DNA of 7,607 bases from Bacteroidales bacterium 45-6 (GCA_001897035.1 MKRS01000489.1:1-7607); one strand, 5' to 3'. Shown: positions 1 to 6,484, numbered from the stretch's first letter. A program made the numbers and translations. Notes: generated from the sequence alone by a model not told the origin.

Positions 1-13
1 TGTTCTTTTTCAT
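1..13 (-). CDS. 5' end of an unknown gene running out of the window
   Basis: Only the first four codons (Met-Lys-Lys-Asn) lie inside the window, so the product cannot be named. The start is supported by context. An ATG is preceded by a GGAGG ribosome binding site (complement of 27-31), though the 13-base gap is longer than ideal. A well-formed promoter sits about 55 bases further upstream on the same strand. The lysine-rich start fits many proteins. The strong Shine-Dalgarno is of Firmicutes type and unlike the leaders of the genes right of position 800. An alternative start just outside the usual spacing cannot be excluded. Confidence 0.35.
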
Positions 14-68
14 TGATGCCTTAATACCTCCAATAGTTTGCTAAAGTGCATTTTCATTTGTCTTGACC

Positions 69-97
69 ATTATAGTATATGGTTACCCAAAGGTAAA
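69..97 (-). promoter_or_regulatory. Sigma-70/sigma-A type promoter for the gene at the left edge
   Basis: Read on the minus strand, TTTACC (complement of 92-97) and a perfect TATAAT (complement of 69-74) are separated by exactly 17 bases. It points towards the gene start at 13. This architecture is typical of Firmicutes and Proteobacteria and not of Bacteroidota, whose promoters use a TAnnTTTG element. Confidence 0.55.
83..96. promoter_or_regulatory. Dyad inside the promoter spacer, possible MerR-type operator
   Basis: TTACC-CAAA-GGTAA is a perfect 5-bp inverted repeat with a 4-base centre. It overlaps the -35 element and fills the start of the spacer of the leftward promoter. MerR-family activators bind dyads placed this way, usually in spacers of 19-20 bp. 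The 17-bp spacer here is normal, so a repressor is equally possible. The arms are short and the regulator itself is not in the window. Confidence 0.3.
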
Positions 98-144
98 GCA
101 CTTTCGCAAATTCTCATGTATCTTGTATCAGGCTGTATTTCTTA

Positions 145-163
145 AAAGAACGGACCGCTCTTT
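145..163 (-). terminator. Weak hairpin plus U-tract after the TPR-like gene
   Basis: On the minus strand, 51 bases downstream of the stop codon of the gene at 215-799, AAAGAGC pairs with GUUCUUU (one G-U pair) around a 5-base loop, followed by a further U. The stem is short and AU-rich, so this is a weak candidate for an intrinsic terminator. Confidence 0.22.
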
Positions 164-214
164 GCATTGTATATGACAGAAATTCTAAGGAAAGTTTCGC
201 CGGTTGACTCCTCC

Positions 215-799
215 TTACAGATATTTCTCCAATCTTTTAATACCCCTTTGATAAGCCTCTGTCTGACGGATATCCTCATATCTCATATCCAAAGTAATCG
301 CTTGGTACATTACCTGCAGCAAATTTAACTCCGCTGCTTCCTGACCGCTTTCCTTCCTGCCGGACAGTTTCTGTTCATAGAACTCAGCGAAGAATACCTT
401 CGAGCCATACCTCTTTTCGGACGGGCCATAGCATTCAATCAGCCAGTCAGTATAGCGTTCAAAGGCAATCTGCGCCTGTTCCATCTCCTTCCGCAAGAGA
501 TATACCTCCACAAGCATATCCAGCCCCTGATTCAACCCGGAACCAAGACAATCCGATATGGTGCATACCGCTTCGGCAATCTTTAGCGCTCTCTCATAAT
601 CCTGCTTTTTTAAAACAATATTATAAACCGTTCTTAAATCGATAATTACATTCTGCCAGTCTGCCATGAGATTTTCCTCTGCCGCGCAAAATGCTCTTTC
701 ATATTCCTGCTTCAGCAGATAGACACTGGGAAGAATATGACTGGAATTCCACTCCTGGGGCAGCCTCATTTGTTCGAAGACAGCCTCCGCCTCATCCAA
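215..799 (-). CDS. C-terminal part of a TPR-like helical-repeat protein, truncated
   Basis: The 194 residues are almost entirely helical, with repeating units of about 35-40 residues. Examples are the GRLDEAEAVFEQ-type segment at the start, KQEYERAFCAAEENL (about 31-45), KQDYERALKIAEAV (about 65-78) and RKEMEQAQIAFERY (about 103-116). These small-large-small helix pairs, with A/E-A-L/F patterns, are typical of tetratricopeptide repeats. In Firmicutes such C-terminal TPR arrays often follow an XRE-type DNA-binding domain, but no such domain is visible here. The TTG at 797-799 is only the first alternative start codon. The frame stays open to a TGA at 812-814, giving R-R-G-R-L-D-E-A, and a TPR helix begins mid-way. 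The true N-terminus was therefore almost certainly lost at the junction near 800. Its GC content and style fit a Firmicutes gene. The exact role is unknown. Confidence 0.6.
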   Translation of the reverse strand: MDEAEAVFEQMRLPQEWNSSHILPSVYLLKQEYERAFCAAEENLMADWQNVIIDLRTVYNIVLKKQDYERALKIAEAVCTISDCLGSGLNQGLDMLVEVYLLRKEMEQAQIAFERYTDWLIECYGPSEKRYGSKVFFAEFYEQKLSGRKESGQEAAELNLLQVMYQAITLDMRYEDIRQTEAYQRGIKRLEKYL

Positions 800-812
800 T
801 CTTCCTCTTCTT
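798..812. other. Junction between two unrelated DNA segments
   Basis: On the plus strand, codons from 798 onward still match the SPFH family (Asn-Leu-Pro-Leu-Leu-Gln-Lys-Leu before the ATG at 822). On the minus strand, the TPR frame still reads Gly-Arg-Leu-Asp-Glu-Ala through the same bases. Left of this point no SPFH sequence continues, and right of it no TPR sequence continues. The join is therefore confined to about 15 bases, with possible microhomology. No insertion sequence, tRNA or att-like repeat marks it. It is either an illegitimate recombination or an assembly chimera. Confidence 0.65.
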
Positions 813-821
813 CAAAAACTA

Positions 822-1688
822 ATGAATCTGCCAAGCGGAGGAGAAACAACTTTTCTTTCGGAGGTTTGGTTTATAAGTAAACTTGATATTCGAAATCTAC
901 TATGGGGCACAGGTGGCTTAAAAATTATTGATCCTTACTTTGAAATTCCACTGAATATATCAGCCCGGGGACAATATGGAATCCGTATATCAAACGGAGC
1001 CTTGTTTATGCTAAAACTTGTGGGGACAATTAAATTCGCTAGTACAGAATTGGTTATTAATCAATTTAGAATTGACATCATAGAAACCGTTAGGCAGTCT
1101 ATATCCCAGTTCATGAAAGAGAAAGAGAAGAACATTACAGAATTAGCTACTGAATACAAACAATTATCCCAATTTATATTTTCTGAAATAGATAAAACGT
1201 TTGAGTCTTACGGTGTGGAACTTATCAACTTCAACATAGAAGACATTTCTTTTGACGAAACAGATATTAGTTACAAAACTGTCGTACAGGGGATTGCAGA
1301 AAAGGCAAGATTAAAAAAATTAGGAGTCAGCTACCTTCAACAAAAGCAGATAGAAATTGCCCAAAGTGCAGCAATGAATGAAGGTGCTGGGAATGTCATG
1401 GGGCTTGGAATCGGGCTTTCTGCGGGACAAGAAATTGGAGGTATGATAAAAAACAATATCAAAGATGTAGCAAATACATTCGAACAAGATAAAGCACCTG
1501 AACTCCCATCCTATTATCTTGCAAAAGACGGGAAATCAATAGGACCTTTCTTCCTTGATAAAATTCAAGAAATGGTTAATTCAACGGAAATTACAAAACA
1601 AACACTAATATGTAGAAAGGGAAGCCAAGATTGGTCTCTAGCCGGAGAGGATATGCTTATTTCTCCTCTATTTAAAACAATACAATAA
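822..1688 (+). CDS. SPFH-domain (YdjI/'virion core'-like) protein with C-terminal GYF_2-like domain, 5'-truncated
   Basis: SPFH proteins assemble on membranes as oligomeric scaffolds. Residues 5-160 match the YdjI-like branch: GGETTFLSEVWFI near the start, WGT..LKIIDPYFEIPL (about 28-44), ARGQYGIRISN (48-58), then the long amphipathic helix with KARLKKLG (161-168). A glycine-rich stretch, GAGNVMGLGIGLSAGQEIGG (188-207), follows. Residues about 231-275 (YYLAKDGKSIGPF...QDWSLA) form a GYF_2-like domain, a module that often docks partner proteins. The ATG at 822 is not the native start. The in-frame codons upstream (798-821) encode N-L-P-L-L-Q-K-L, which is the expected family sequence, so roughly 80 N-terminal residues and the promoter are missing beyond the junction near 800. 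The next gene follows after 15 bases, indicating an operon. The family assignment is firm, the cellular role is inferred. Confidence 0.8.
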   Translation: MNLPSGGETTFLSEVWFISKLDIRNLLWGTGGLKIIDPYFEIPLNISARGQYGIRISNGALFMLKLVGTIKFASTELVINQFRIDIIETVRQSISQFMKEKEKNITELATEYKQLSQFIFSEIDKTFESYGVELINFNIEDISFDETDISYKTVVQGIAEKARLKKLGVSYLQQKQIEIAQSAAMNEGAGNVMGLGIGLSAGQEIGGMIKNNIKDVANTFEQDKAPELPSYYLAKDGKSIGPFFLDKIQEMVNSTEITKQTLICRKGSQDWSLAGEDMLISPLFKTIQ

Positions 1689-1703
1689 ATTAATTTTTAA
1701 ACT

Positions 1704-2408
1704 ATGAAATCAAAAGTATTCTTTTTAGTCGGTCTTCCTATTGTTTTTTTATTAGCCTTTATCCTATATTATATTCTACTCTGTGGAAATACAGAACTTC
1801 TTATTGTAAACACTGCGGTCGCTTGGTTTGTAGAAGCATCTGTAATGCTGAGAGTTTTTTCTTTGATCAGGCAAGATAAATCAAAAGCTGGAGGCACAGA
1901 CTCTTTCGGAGCAATAAATGTATCTGCCATAATCATTTTTGTTTGGACAACCATATATTCATACTTCTTTTATAAAGAAGACACATTGATATATTTATAT
2001 GCCGGAATTATCTTTTGTTTAATTATCCTTGCTCTTTTTCTATTTGTTTTCTCATATACCTCCAATAAAACCGAGACGCAAAACAGCCAAACAGAAGGGA
2101 TTATACAAAGTAAAAAAGCGGTAATAGAAAAGATTGACTTGAGAATAAAGCAAATACAATCCGTATTGGGTAAATCAGCAGATTCCGAGGTATGGGACTT
2201 ATTAGTAGAAATAAAAACATTGAAAAACAGAATATCCGTTGTGCCTGCATTAAAAATCACCGCTACAGCGCCCTCCTTGACAAAATTAGATAGTTTACTG
2301 GATTCTATAGACGGTGAGATAACAAGCAAAAGCAGAACAAGCGATAAGAAATCTATAAGTTTAGAGAGCATCATAAATGAAATCAAAAAGATAATTATCA
2401 ATATTTAA
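1704..2408 (+). CDS. Four-helix membrane protein with cytoplasmic helical tail, function unknown
   Basis: I do not recognise a named family. The 234-residue protein has four hydrophobic segments at about residues 5-27, 31-54, 70-89 and 95-118. A polar, largely helical C-terminal half follows, with heptad-like stretches (KKAVIEKIDLRIKQIQSVL, about 137-155; LESIINEIKKIIINI at the end). With an even number of membrane segments, both ends should face the same side, most likely the cytoplasm, where the helical tail could contact the SPFH protein encoded just upstream. The gene starts 15 bases after the SPFH stop and ends 4 bases before the zinc-ribbon gene, so translation is probably coupled. The leader has no clear Shine-Dalgarno, as usual in Bacteroidota. 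Confidence 0.65.
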   Translation: MKSKVFFLVGLPIVFLLAFILYYILLCGNTELLIVNTAVAWFVEASVMLRVFSLIRQDKSKAGGTDSFGAINVSAIIIFVWTTIYSYFFYKEDTLIYLYAGIIFCLIILALFLFVFSYTSNKTETQNSQTEGIIQSKKAVIEKIDLRIKQIQSVLGKSADSEVWDLLVEIKTLKNRISVVPALKITATAPSLTKLDSLLDSIDGEITSKSRTSDKKSISLESIINEIKKIIINI

Positions 2409-2412
2409 ATAT

Positions 2413-2775
2413 ATGAACGAAGAAATTAAATGCCCCCGCTGTGGGGGAATGGCTCCCAATCTAGTAAATGGGCATACTTTTAAGTGCCGTTATTGTGAAA
2501 GCATTTTTGAAAAAGCGGAAGGGCAAAAAGGGGGGGAATCAAAAACAGTAGGAGTCCATAGCCAACCGGTTGTAAATAATGTACATATTGTCAACTCCAC
2601 ACAGGGTTCAAATAGTGGTTCAAATCTGTCTAAGGGATTAGCAAACGGTGCTGGATTTGCAGCCGGTGGCTGTATTGGCGGAACAATAATGGCTATACTA
2701 ACCCCTATTATTGGAATACTTGTTTTTATCACTTTTTTGCAGGCATTAGTCCACAGCTGTGCTGGTGCTACTTAG
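2413..2775 (+). CDS. Small zinc-ribbon protein with C-terminal membrane segment
   Basis: Residues 7-28 hold two CxxC knuckles (C7-P-R-C10 and C25-R-Y-C28), a zinc ribbon like those at the start of many small Bacteroidota membrane proteins. A polar linker rich in Gly, Ser and Asn (about 35-75) follows, then a glycine-rich stretch (78-90) and one hydrophobic segment (about 91-110). The short tail holds one Cys and one His. The protein probably sits in the inner membrane with the ribbon in the cytoplasm, as an adaptor and not an enzyme. It starts 4 bases after the preceding gene. Its stop codon is TAG at 2773-2775, and the G is the first base of the insertion sequence. Without the insertion the codon would be TAA, so the 120-residue product is unchanged. 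Confidence 0.65.
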   Translation: MNEEIKCPRCGGMAPNLVNGHTFKCRYCESIFEKAEGQKGGESKTVGVHSQPVVNNVHIVNSTQGSNSGSNLSKGLANGAGFAAGGCIGGTIMAILTPIIGILVFITFLQALVHSCAGAT

Positions 2776-2789
2776 TCGAGCCTTAAAAA
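2775..2789 (+). repeat. Left terminal inverted repeat of the insertion sequence
   Basis: GTCGAGCCTTAAAAA is the exact reverse complement of 4228-4242. The next base breaks the match. Confidence 0.9.
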
Positions 2790-2831
2790 TCGCTCAATAC
2801 ACTGTATTACAATAATATATATTGAATATTA

Positions 2832-2863
2832 ATTGTATATATCTGCAAGTTTTTGTATATTTG
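2832..2863 (+). promoter_or_regulatory. Bacteroides-type promoter of the transposase gene
   Basis: TATATTTG (2856-2863) matches the Bacteroidota -7 consensus TAnnTTTG. ATTG (2832-2835), 20 bases upstream, fits the -33 element TTTG in three of four bases. The transcript would start about 20 bases before the ATG at 2888. It points into the downstream operon genes and might also feed them after read-through of the element. Confidence 0.45.
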
Positions 2864-2887
2864 GTCAGTAATTCTTGCAAATATTAT

Positions 2888-4234
2888 ATGCTGGCGAAAA
2901 AGAAAGATAGCAAACAAAGCGGTATGTTTTTCGGGTTGGAGGATACTCTCAATCAAAGACATCCGATTTATATCTTAGCCAATAAGGTGAATTGGTCAAG
3001 CTTTGATGAAGCCTTTGAACAGCTGTACTGTTCCGATAACGGGCGTCCTGCAAAGCCGATTCGACTCATGGTCGGTTTGCTGATTTTAAAACATTTGCGC
3101 AACATCTCCGATGAAAGCGTTGTGGAACAATGGAGCGAGAATGTTTACTACCAATATTTTTGTGGACAAAAGGATTTTCTTCCATCAGGACCATGTGAAG
3201 CTCCAGAACTAGTTCATTTTCGCCACAGGATCGGAGAGGCGGGCATAGAGTTGATTTTAAAAGAAAGTATCCGTGTCAATGGCGACGATAGCCATGATCC
3301 AACTGCAAGTATTGACACTACGGTTCAGGAAAAGAACATCACTTTTCCAACTGACAGCAAATTGCATCGCAAGATTATTGACAAATGCAAGAAGATCGCG
3401 GCCAAAGAGCGTTTGCCGGTTCGCCAGAGCTACACCCGGACGCTAAAGAAATTAGCCGTTGACCAACGTTTTCGGAATCACCCCAGAAATAAGGGTAAAG
3501 CCCGCAAGGCAGACAGGAAGATGCGGACGATTGCAGGCCGATTGGTTCGTGAACTTGAAAGGAATCTTTACCCTGATTCAAAACATCAACCGGACATCGA
3601 CTTGTTCAAACGGATATTGATTCAGAAGAAGGGCGATGGTGGCAAGGTTTATTCAACACATGAGCCTGACGTACAATGCATTTCTAAAGGAAAAGAACAC
3701 AAGAAATACGAGTTTGGGAATAAAGTTTCCATCATCCACACGCAAACGACAGGTGTAATCGTAGGTGCCTTAGGATTTAGGAACCCATACGATGGCCACA
3801 CGGTGGAATCGGCACTGGAGCAAGCAGAACGTTTGATCGGCAAGGCAACCATTAAAACCCTTATTGGAGACAGGGGATACAAAGGGGTGAAAAAGGTAAA
3901 TGGGACGAGCATCGAAATTCCGAAACCCTTTAATGATAAAAAGCAAGGCAGGTACCGGCAAAACAGACTCCGGAAACAGTTTAAAAGACGTGCTGCGATA
4001 GAGCCGGTCAACGCTCACTTAAAGACAGACCACAGGCTGGGACGCAACTTTTACAAGGGAATTACCGGGGACAACATCAATGTGATGCTGGCTGCTGCTG
4101 CATTTAACTTCAAAAGGATGATCAATAAAAGGAAATCATCTTTTTGGCCCGTATTCAAAATACAAATTGTGAACTTGATAAAACTCAAGTTCTACCAAAT
4201 CAACAATAATATAAATCTGAAATGGGCTTTTTAA
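2888..4234 (+). CDS. IS5/IS1182-type DDE transposase
   Basis: This enzyme cuts and joins the element's ends. The 448-residue protein has an N-terminal DUF772-like helical domain (about 25-120, with GRPAKPIRLMVGLLILKHLR and the ELVHFRHRIGE segment), then a DDE catalytic domain. The likely triad is Asp143 in ASIDTTV, Asp328 in LIGDRGYKG and Glu372 in AAIEPVNAHLK. A basic insertion rich in Lys and Arg (about 155-230) lies between the first two, as usual in this long branch of the family. I chose the ATG at 2888 because homologues begin close to this K-K-K-D-S-K-Q-S-G-M-F region. The frame is open further upstream to a TTG at 2822, but that lies before the promoter start and adds an unrelated stretch. 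There is no frameshift or internal stop, so the enzyme should be active. Confidence 0.92.
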   Translation: MLAKKKDSKQSGMFFGLEDTLNQRHPIYILANKVNWSSFDEAFEQLYCSDNGRPAKPIRLMVGLLILKHLRNISDESVVEQWSENVYYQYFCGQKDFLPSGPCEAPELVHFRHRIGEAGIELILKESIRVNGDDSHDPTASIDTTVQEKNITFPTDSKLHRKIIDKCKKIAAKERLPVRQSYTRTLKKLAVDQRFRNHPRNKGKARKADRKMRTIAGRLVRELERNLYPDSKHQPDIDLFKRILIQKKGDGGKVYSTHEPDVQCISKGKEHKKYEFGNKVSIIHTQTTGVIVGALGFRNPYDGHTVESALEQAERLIGKATIKTLIGDRGYKGVKKVNGTSIEIPKPFNDKKQGRYRQNRLRKQFKRRAAIEPVNAHLKTDHRLGRNFYKGITGDNINVMLAAAAFNFKRMINKRKSSFWPVFKIQIVNLIKLKFYQINNNINLKWAF

Positions 4235-4242
4235 GGCTCGAC
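4228..4242 (-). repeat. Right terminal inverted repeat of the insertion sequence
   Basis: TTTTTAAGGCTCGAC mirrors the left end exactly. The transposase stop codon TAA (4232-4234) is within it, so the gene uses nearly the whole element. Confidence 0.9.
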
Positions 4243-4265
4243 TAATTATTAGAAAAAAACAACTT

Positions 4266-5138
4266 ATGAATATAGAATACTATGCAAAAATGATTGAGCG
4301 AGGAGATTATATTGCTGCTTATGACTATATAATCTCACACGCTGATGGATCTCAAGAAACGAAAGACGTTATCAGCAATTGTTTGAATATGATTGCCGAA
4401 CAATATGCCTATCAGATAAGAGAATCTGTAAGATCAGGAGAGATGCAATCCGCGAAACTAATGCAAGACGAATTTCATTCGAAATATGGTAAACATACTG
4501 TTGTTGATCAGTTTAAATTGGATGACATCTCCGTCACTAATTCTATGCCAGAATCGCAGATATCCAGTTTCATTAAGCGGTATAAAAAGGAAATTGGAAT
4601 AGCAGTGGTAGCTATCGTGATTGGATTGGTTGTATTAAATTATAAGCCTCAACAAAACTCTGATTATGCAGAAGGTGCAGCAGATACGACAGCAGTAGAC
4701 ACAAATTCTGCGGCAAGTTATCCGGATGAATATGAAGGCAAAACTGTAGATACATCTTTAGTAGAAGGCACAACTTCTCAGGAAAGCAATTCAAATAATC
4801 TTGATTTTCTGAAAGAACTAAAAGGAAAATATCCATACGAAGCAAAGTTGTTTAATAATTCCATATTCACTCAAAGACTCAAGAACCTTCTTGGTAACAG
4901 TAGATATAATTTCCTAATCAAAACTTGGGCTGTTGAAACCCCTATGGCATTTGCGAACAATATTTTTCTTGCTGAGGGTTGCCAAGAACATAATTGTGCT
5001 GGAACGAATTTTATTATTGCAGTCGACTTTTCAAAAGATGTAATGTATGCAGGAATAAGAGAAGAAGAGAATGTTGAAACGTACTCGGAGGACGGAAGTA
5101 CTTCAACAGAGATAAGTGATTGGGCAGGCAACAATTGA
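4266..5138 (+). CDS. Single-pass membrane protein with outer domain resembling Ivy-type lysozyme inhibitors
   Basis: The 290-residue protein has a cytoplasmic helical N-terminus (about 1-105, starting with alternating polar helices that look TPR-like) and one membrane segment (about 109-126, IGIAVVAIVIGLVVLNY). A low-complexity Ser/Thr/Asp/Glu linker (about 130-178) leads to a compact C-terminal domain (about 179-275) in the periplasm. That domain contains C239-Q-E-H-N-C244 between predicted strands. It resembles the CKPHDC loop of Ivy, the inhibitor of vertebrate lysozyme, in which the Cys pair and His shape the lysozyme-binding loop. The KYPYEAKLFNN and ...VMYAGIREE..ETYSED segments look like a conserved family. 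The Ivy relation is an inference from the motif only. Before the insertion sequence arrived, this gene lay 20 bases after the zinc-ribbon gene. Its A-rich leader has no clear Shine-Dalgarno. Confidence 0.6.
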   Translation: MNIEYYAKMIERGDYIAAYDYIISHADGSQETKDVISNCLNMIAEQYAYQIRESVRSGEMQSAKLMQDEFHSKYGKHTVVDQFKLDDISVTNSMPESQISSFIKRYKKEIGIAVVAIVIGLVVLNYKPQQNSDYAEGAADTTAVDTNSAASYPDEYEGKTVDTSLVEGTTSQESNSNNLDFLKELKGKYPYEAKLFNNSIFTQRLKNLLGNSRYNFLIKTWAVETPMAFANNIFLAEGCQEHNCAGTNFIIAVDFSKDVMYAGIREEENVETYSEDGSTSTEISDWAGNN

Positions 5139-5175
5139 TAACCTTTCAAAAAGAGTATTAAACAAATAAGAATCT

Positions 5176-5721
5176 ATGAAAAAACTGAAATTAATTATTG
5201 GCGGAATTTCCATACTTTTTCTTTTATCTTTTGCAACCACATTGGTTTTATGGAATAAGAATAAATCCCTCAATGAAAGCATACAACTTAAAAATGGCTT
5301 GTTAGATTATAATTCTGAGACATTGAATGAATATGCCAAAGCCTATCCATTTATTATAGAAGAAATTCAAATAGCAAATGTTATTGGTGACTCAAATTGT
5401 GGTTATGATGCAGAATTAATAAGTTCGAAGATTAGATATATAACTCCTCGGATTATATGCAAAAGTTATAAGAAATCAGAAGATAAATTGAAAATATACT
5501 ACAAGATTTATACGCCACAGAGAAAACTGAAATATAACCCAGAGTATTCAACGGAATATTCCGGAGATGCCAATAATTTTCAACCCTCAGGAGGCGGTGA
5601 CACAATTGCGCTTTTGGGGTGGGGCAATAATAAAACCTCAGTCTATCCTAAAGGACGATATTCTATAGAAATCTGGTGTAACGACAAATGTTTCGGCATT
5701 AGAAATTTTATTATTAGATAA
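5176..5721 (+). CDS. N-terminally anchored extracytoplasmic protein with beta-rich C-terminal domain
   Basis: A basic start (MKKLK) and one hydrophobic segment (about 5-26) form a membrane anchor or uncleaved signal. There is no lipobox cysteine close behind it, so it is probably not a lipoprotein. A short polar helix (about 27-55) follows, then a beta-rich domain (about 60-181) ending in PKGRYSIEIWCNDKCFGIRNFIIR-like strands. The pattern 'GRY-x-IEIW-x-N-x-K-x-x-G-x-x-x-F-x-I' recalls a small beta-sandwich found at the C-terminus of other Bacteroidota envelope proteins. I know no function for it. The gene follows the Ivy-like one after 37 bases and is probably last in the operon, since the next recognisable gene is on the other strand. 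Confidence 0.55.
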   Translation: MKKLKLIIGGISILFLLSFATTLVLWNKNKSLNESIQLKNGLLDYNSETLNEYAKAYPFIIEEIQIANVIGDSNCGYDAELISSKIRYITPRIICKSYKKSEDKLKIYYKIYTPQRKLKYNPEYSTEYSGDANNFQPSGGGDTIALLGWGNNKTSVYPKGRYSIEIWCNDKCFGIRNFIIR

Positions 5722-5843
5722 ATAAAGTGGTAGAAACGACGGAAACAAGTAGAGAAAAAGCTCGTCCATTTGAAACAGAAAAATAGATTAATTAGTAAAA
5801 CCAGGATTTTGTAAAAAAGCCAATTGATTGAGATGGTTCTGGT

Positions 5844-6313
5844 TCAAAAGCTCTCTGATAATTGTCGACCTGTCAAATGTGTTCCTAGTTCGACACTCAA
5901 CATAGATGCATTTGAGCCTGTAACAAATACTTTATATTCGTCTCTCAAAAGTTGATTTACATACTTTTCCCATTCCTCTACAACTTGTATCTCATCAAAG
6001 AAAAGGACTTTTATATCTCGTTTCTCTATCTCTCTATGAAGTCGAGTGAAATCGCCTACTTCAAAGCCAGACAAACGGATATCATCAAAGTTTAATATAT
6101 GGCATCCTGATAATTTCGACGAAGTAATTGTAACAATAAGGTACTTTTCCCACAACGGCGGATGCCTGTTATGATGGTAGCAAATGAATCTGCAACTGGT
6201 ACATTAACTAATGCATCACGAACAAATCCCGGATCTCGTTTAAGAAAACTATCTCTTTGCGAGTCTATTACTAAGGCAATTTCATCTTGGCGTATTATAT
6301 ACTCTGATTTCTT
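5844..6313 (-). pseudogene. Decayed AAA ATPase (AAA_14/DUF4143 type)
   Basis: Intact relatives are P-loop ATPases of about 400 residues with a C-terminal DUF4143 domain, common in Bacteroidota and of unclear role. Here the first frame reads from K-S-E-Y-I-I-R-Q (near 6310) through the Walker A motif GIRRCGKST to N-Y-Q-D-A-I-Y, then hits TAA at 6092-6094. One base missing in the run before it (TATTAAAC where TATTTAAAC is expected) shifts the frame. The second frame continues with L-N-F-D-D-I-R-L-S-G-F, Walker B VLFFDEIQ and the sensor-like FVTGSNASML...HLTGR, ending at a TGA at 5844-5846. There is no usable ATG in the first frame. The whole second half, including DUF4143, is absent. Loss of start, frameshift and 3' deletion together argue for a true relic over a single sequencing error. 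Confidence 0.75.
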
Positions 6314-6433
6314 TTGATGTAAATATAAGATATCTTTTGGTATAACATAAGATGTTTACGCCTAATATTTCTTATATCATGAAGATTCAATTAGATATTT
6401 TGCTAAAACCATGTCACGATATTTCTTTTAAAT

Positions 6434-6441
6434 TATCTTTG
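6434..6441 (+). promoter_or_regulatory. Possible Bacteroides -7 element for the methyltransferase gene
   Basis: TATCTTTG fits TAnnTTTG and lies 43 bases before the GTG start at 6485. No good TTTG -33 element is present at the expected 19-21 bases upstream, so the call is weak. The rest of 6314-6484 is AT-rich and I see no gene in it. Confidence 0.3.
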
Positions 6442-6484
6442 TATATTAAGGTATAGATTTTTAAATTAACTCTTAAAAGATAAA

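Larger units (their letters stand above)
2775..4242 (+). mobile_element. Complete IS5/IS1182-type insertion sequence
   Basis: The element is 1468 bp with perfect 15-bp terminal inverted repeats (GTCGAGCCTTAAAAA) and a single transposase gene with an intact DDE triad. It is flanked by TA on both sides (2773-2774 and 4243-4244), consistent with a 2-bp TA target duplication. Several IS5-family groups target TA or TA-centred sites. The transposase stop codon lies inside the right repeat. Everything needed for transposition looks intact, and the sharp ends suggest a recent insertion. The flanking bases also extend the symmetry to TTAG...CTAA, so a slightly different end assignment is possible. I cannot decide between IS5 and IS1182 without a search. 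Confidence 0.88.

Noticed and set aside
1769..2732. Long minus-strand frames opposite the membrane protein and zinc-ribbon genes
   Set aside because: They mirror the plus-strand genes, have no domain pattern of their own and would conflict with the clear operon.
2822..2887. Upstream extension of the transposase from a TTG at 2822
   Set aside because: It would start before the predicted promoter, and the added 22 residues are unlike the start of related transposases.
3375..4018. Minus-strand frames opposite the transposase
   Set aside because: Shadows of a well-supported transposase gene.
5727..5786. Twenty-codon frame starting with GTG after the last operon gene
   Set aside because: Too short, no support from motifs or a ribosome binding site. 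At most a remnant of a lost gene end.
5799..5844. Inverted repeat AACCAG...CTGGTT as a terminator between converging genes
   Set aside because: The loop is over 30 bases and no U-tract follows directly.
5780..5855. Minus-strand open tail beyond the ATPase stop, reached by another frameshift
   Set aside because: About 20 codons of asparagine- and glutamine-rich sequence that match nothing I know in this ATPase family. It could be chance.
6327..6336. Perfect palindrome AAGATATCTT
   Set aside because: Ten bases in very AT-rich DNA are expected by chance, and it falls where the lost ATPase start should be.
6377..6412. Short minus-strand frame starting M-V-L-A-K-Y-L
   Set aside because: Only 11 codons, with no ribosome binding site and no recognisable family.
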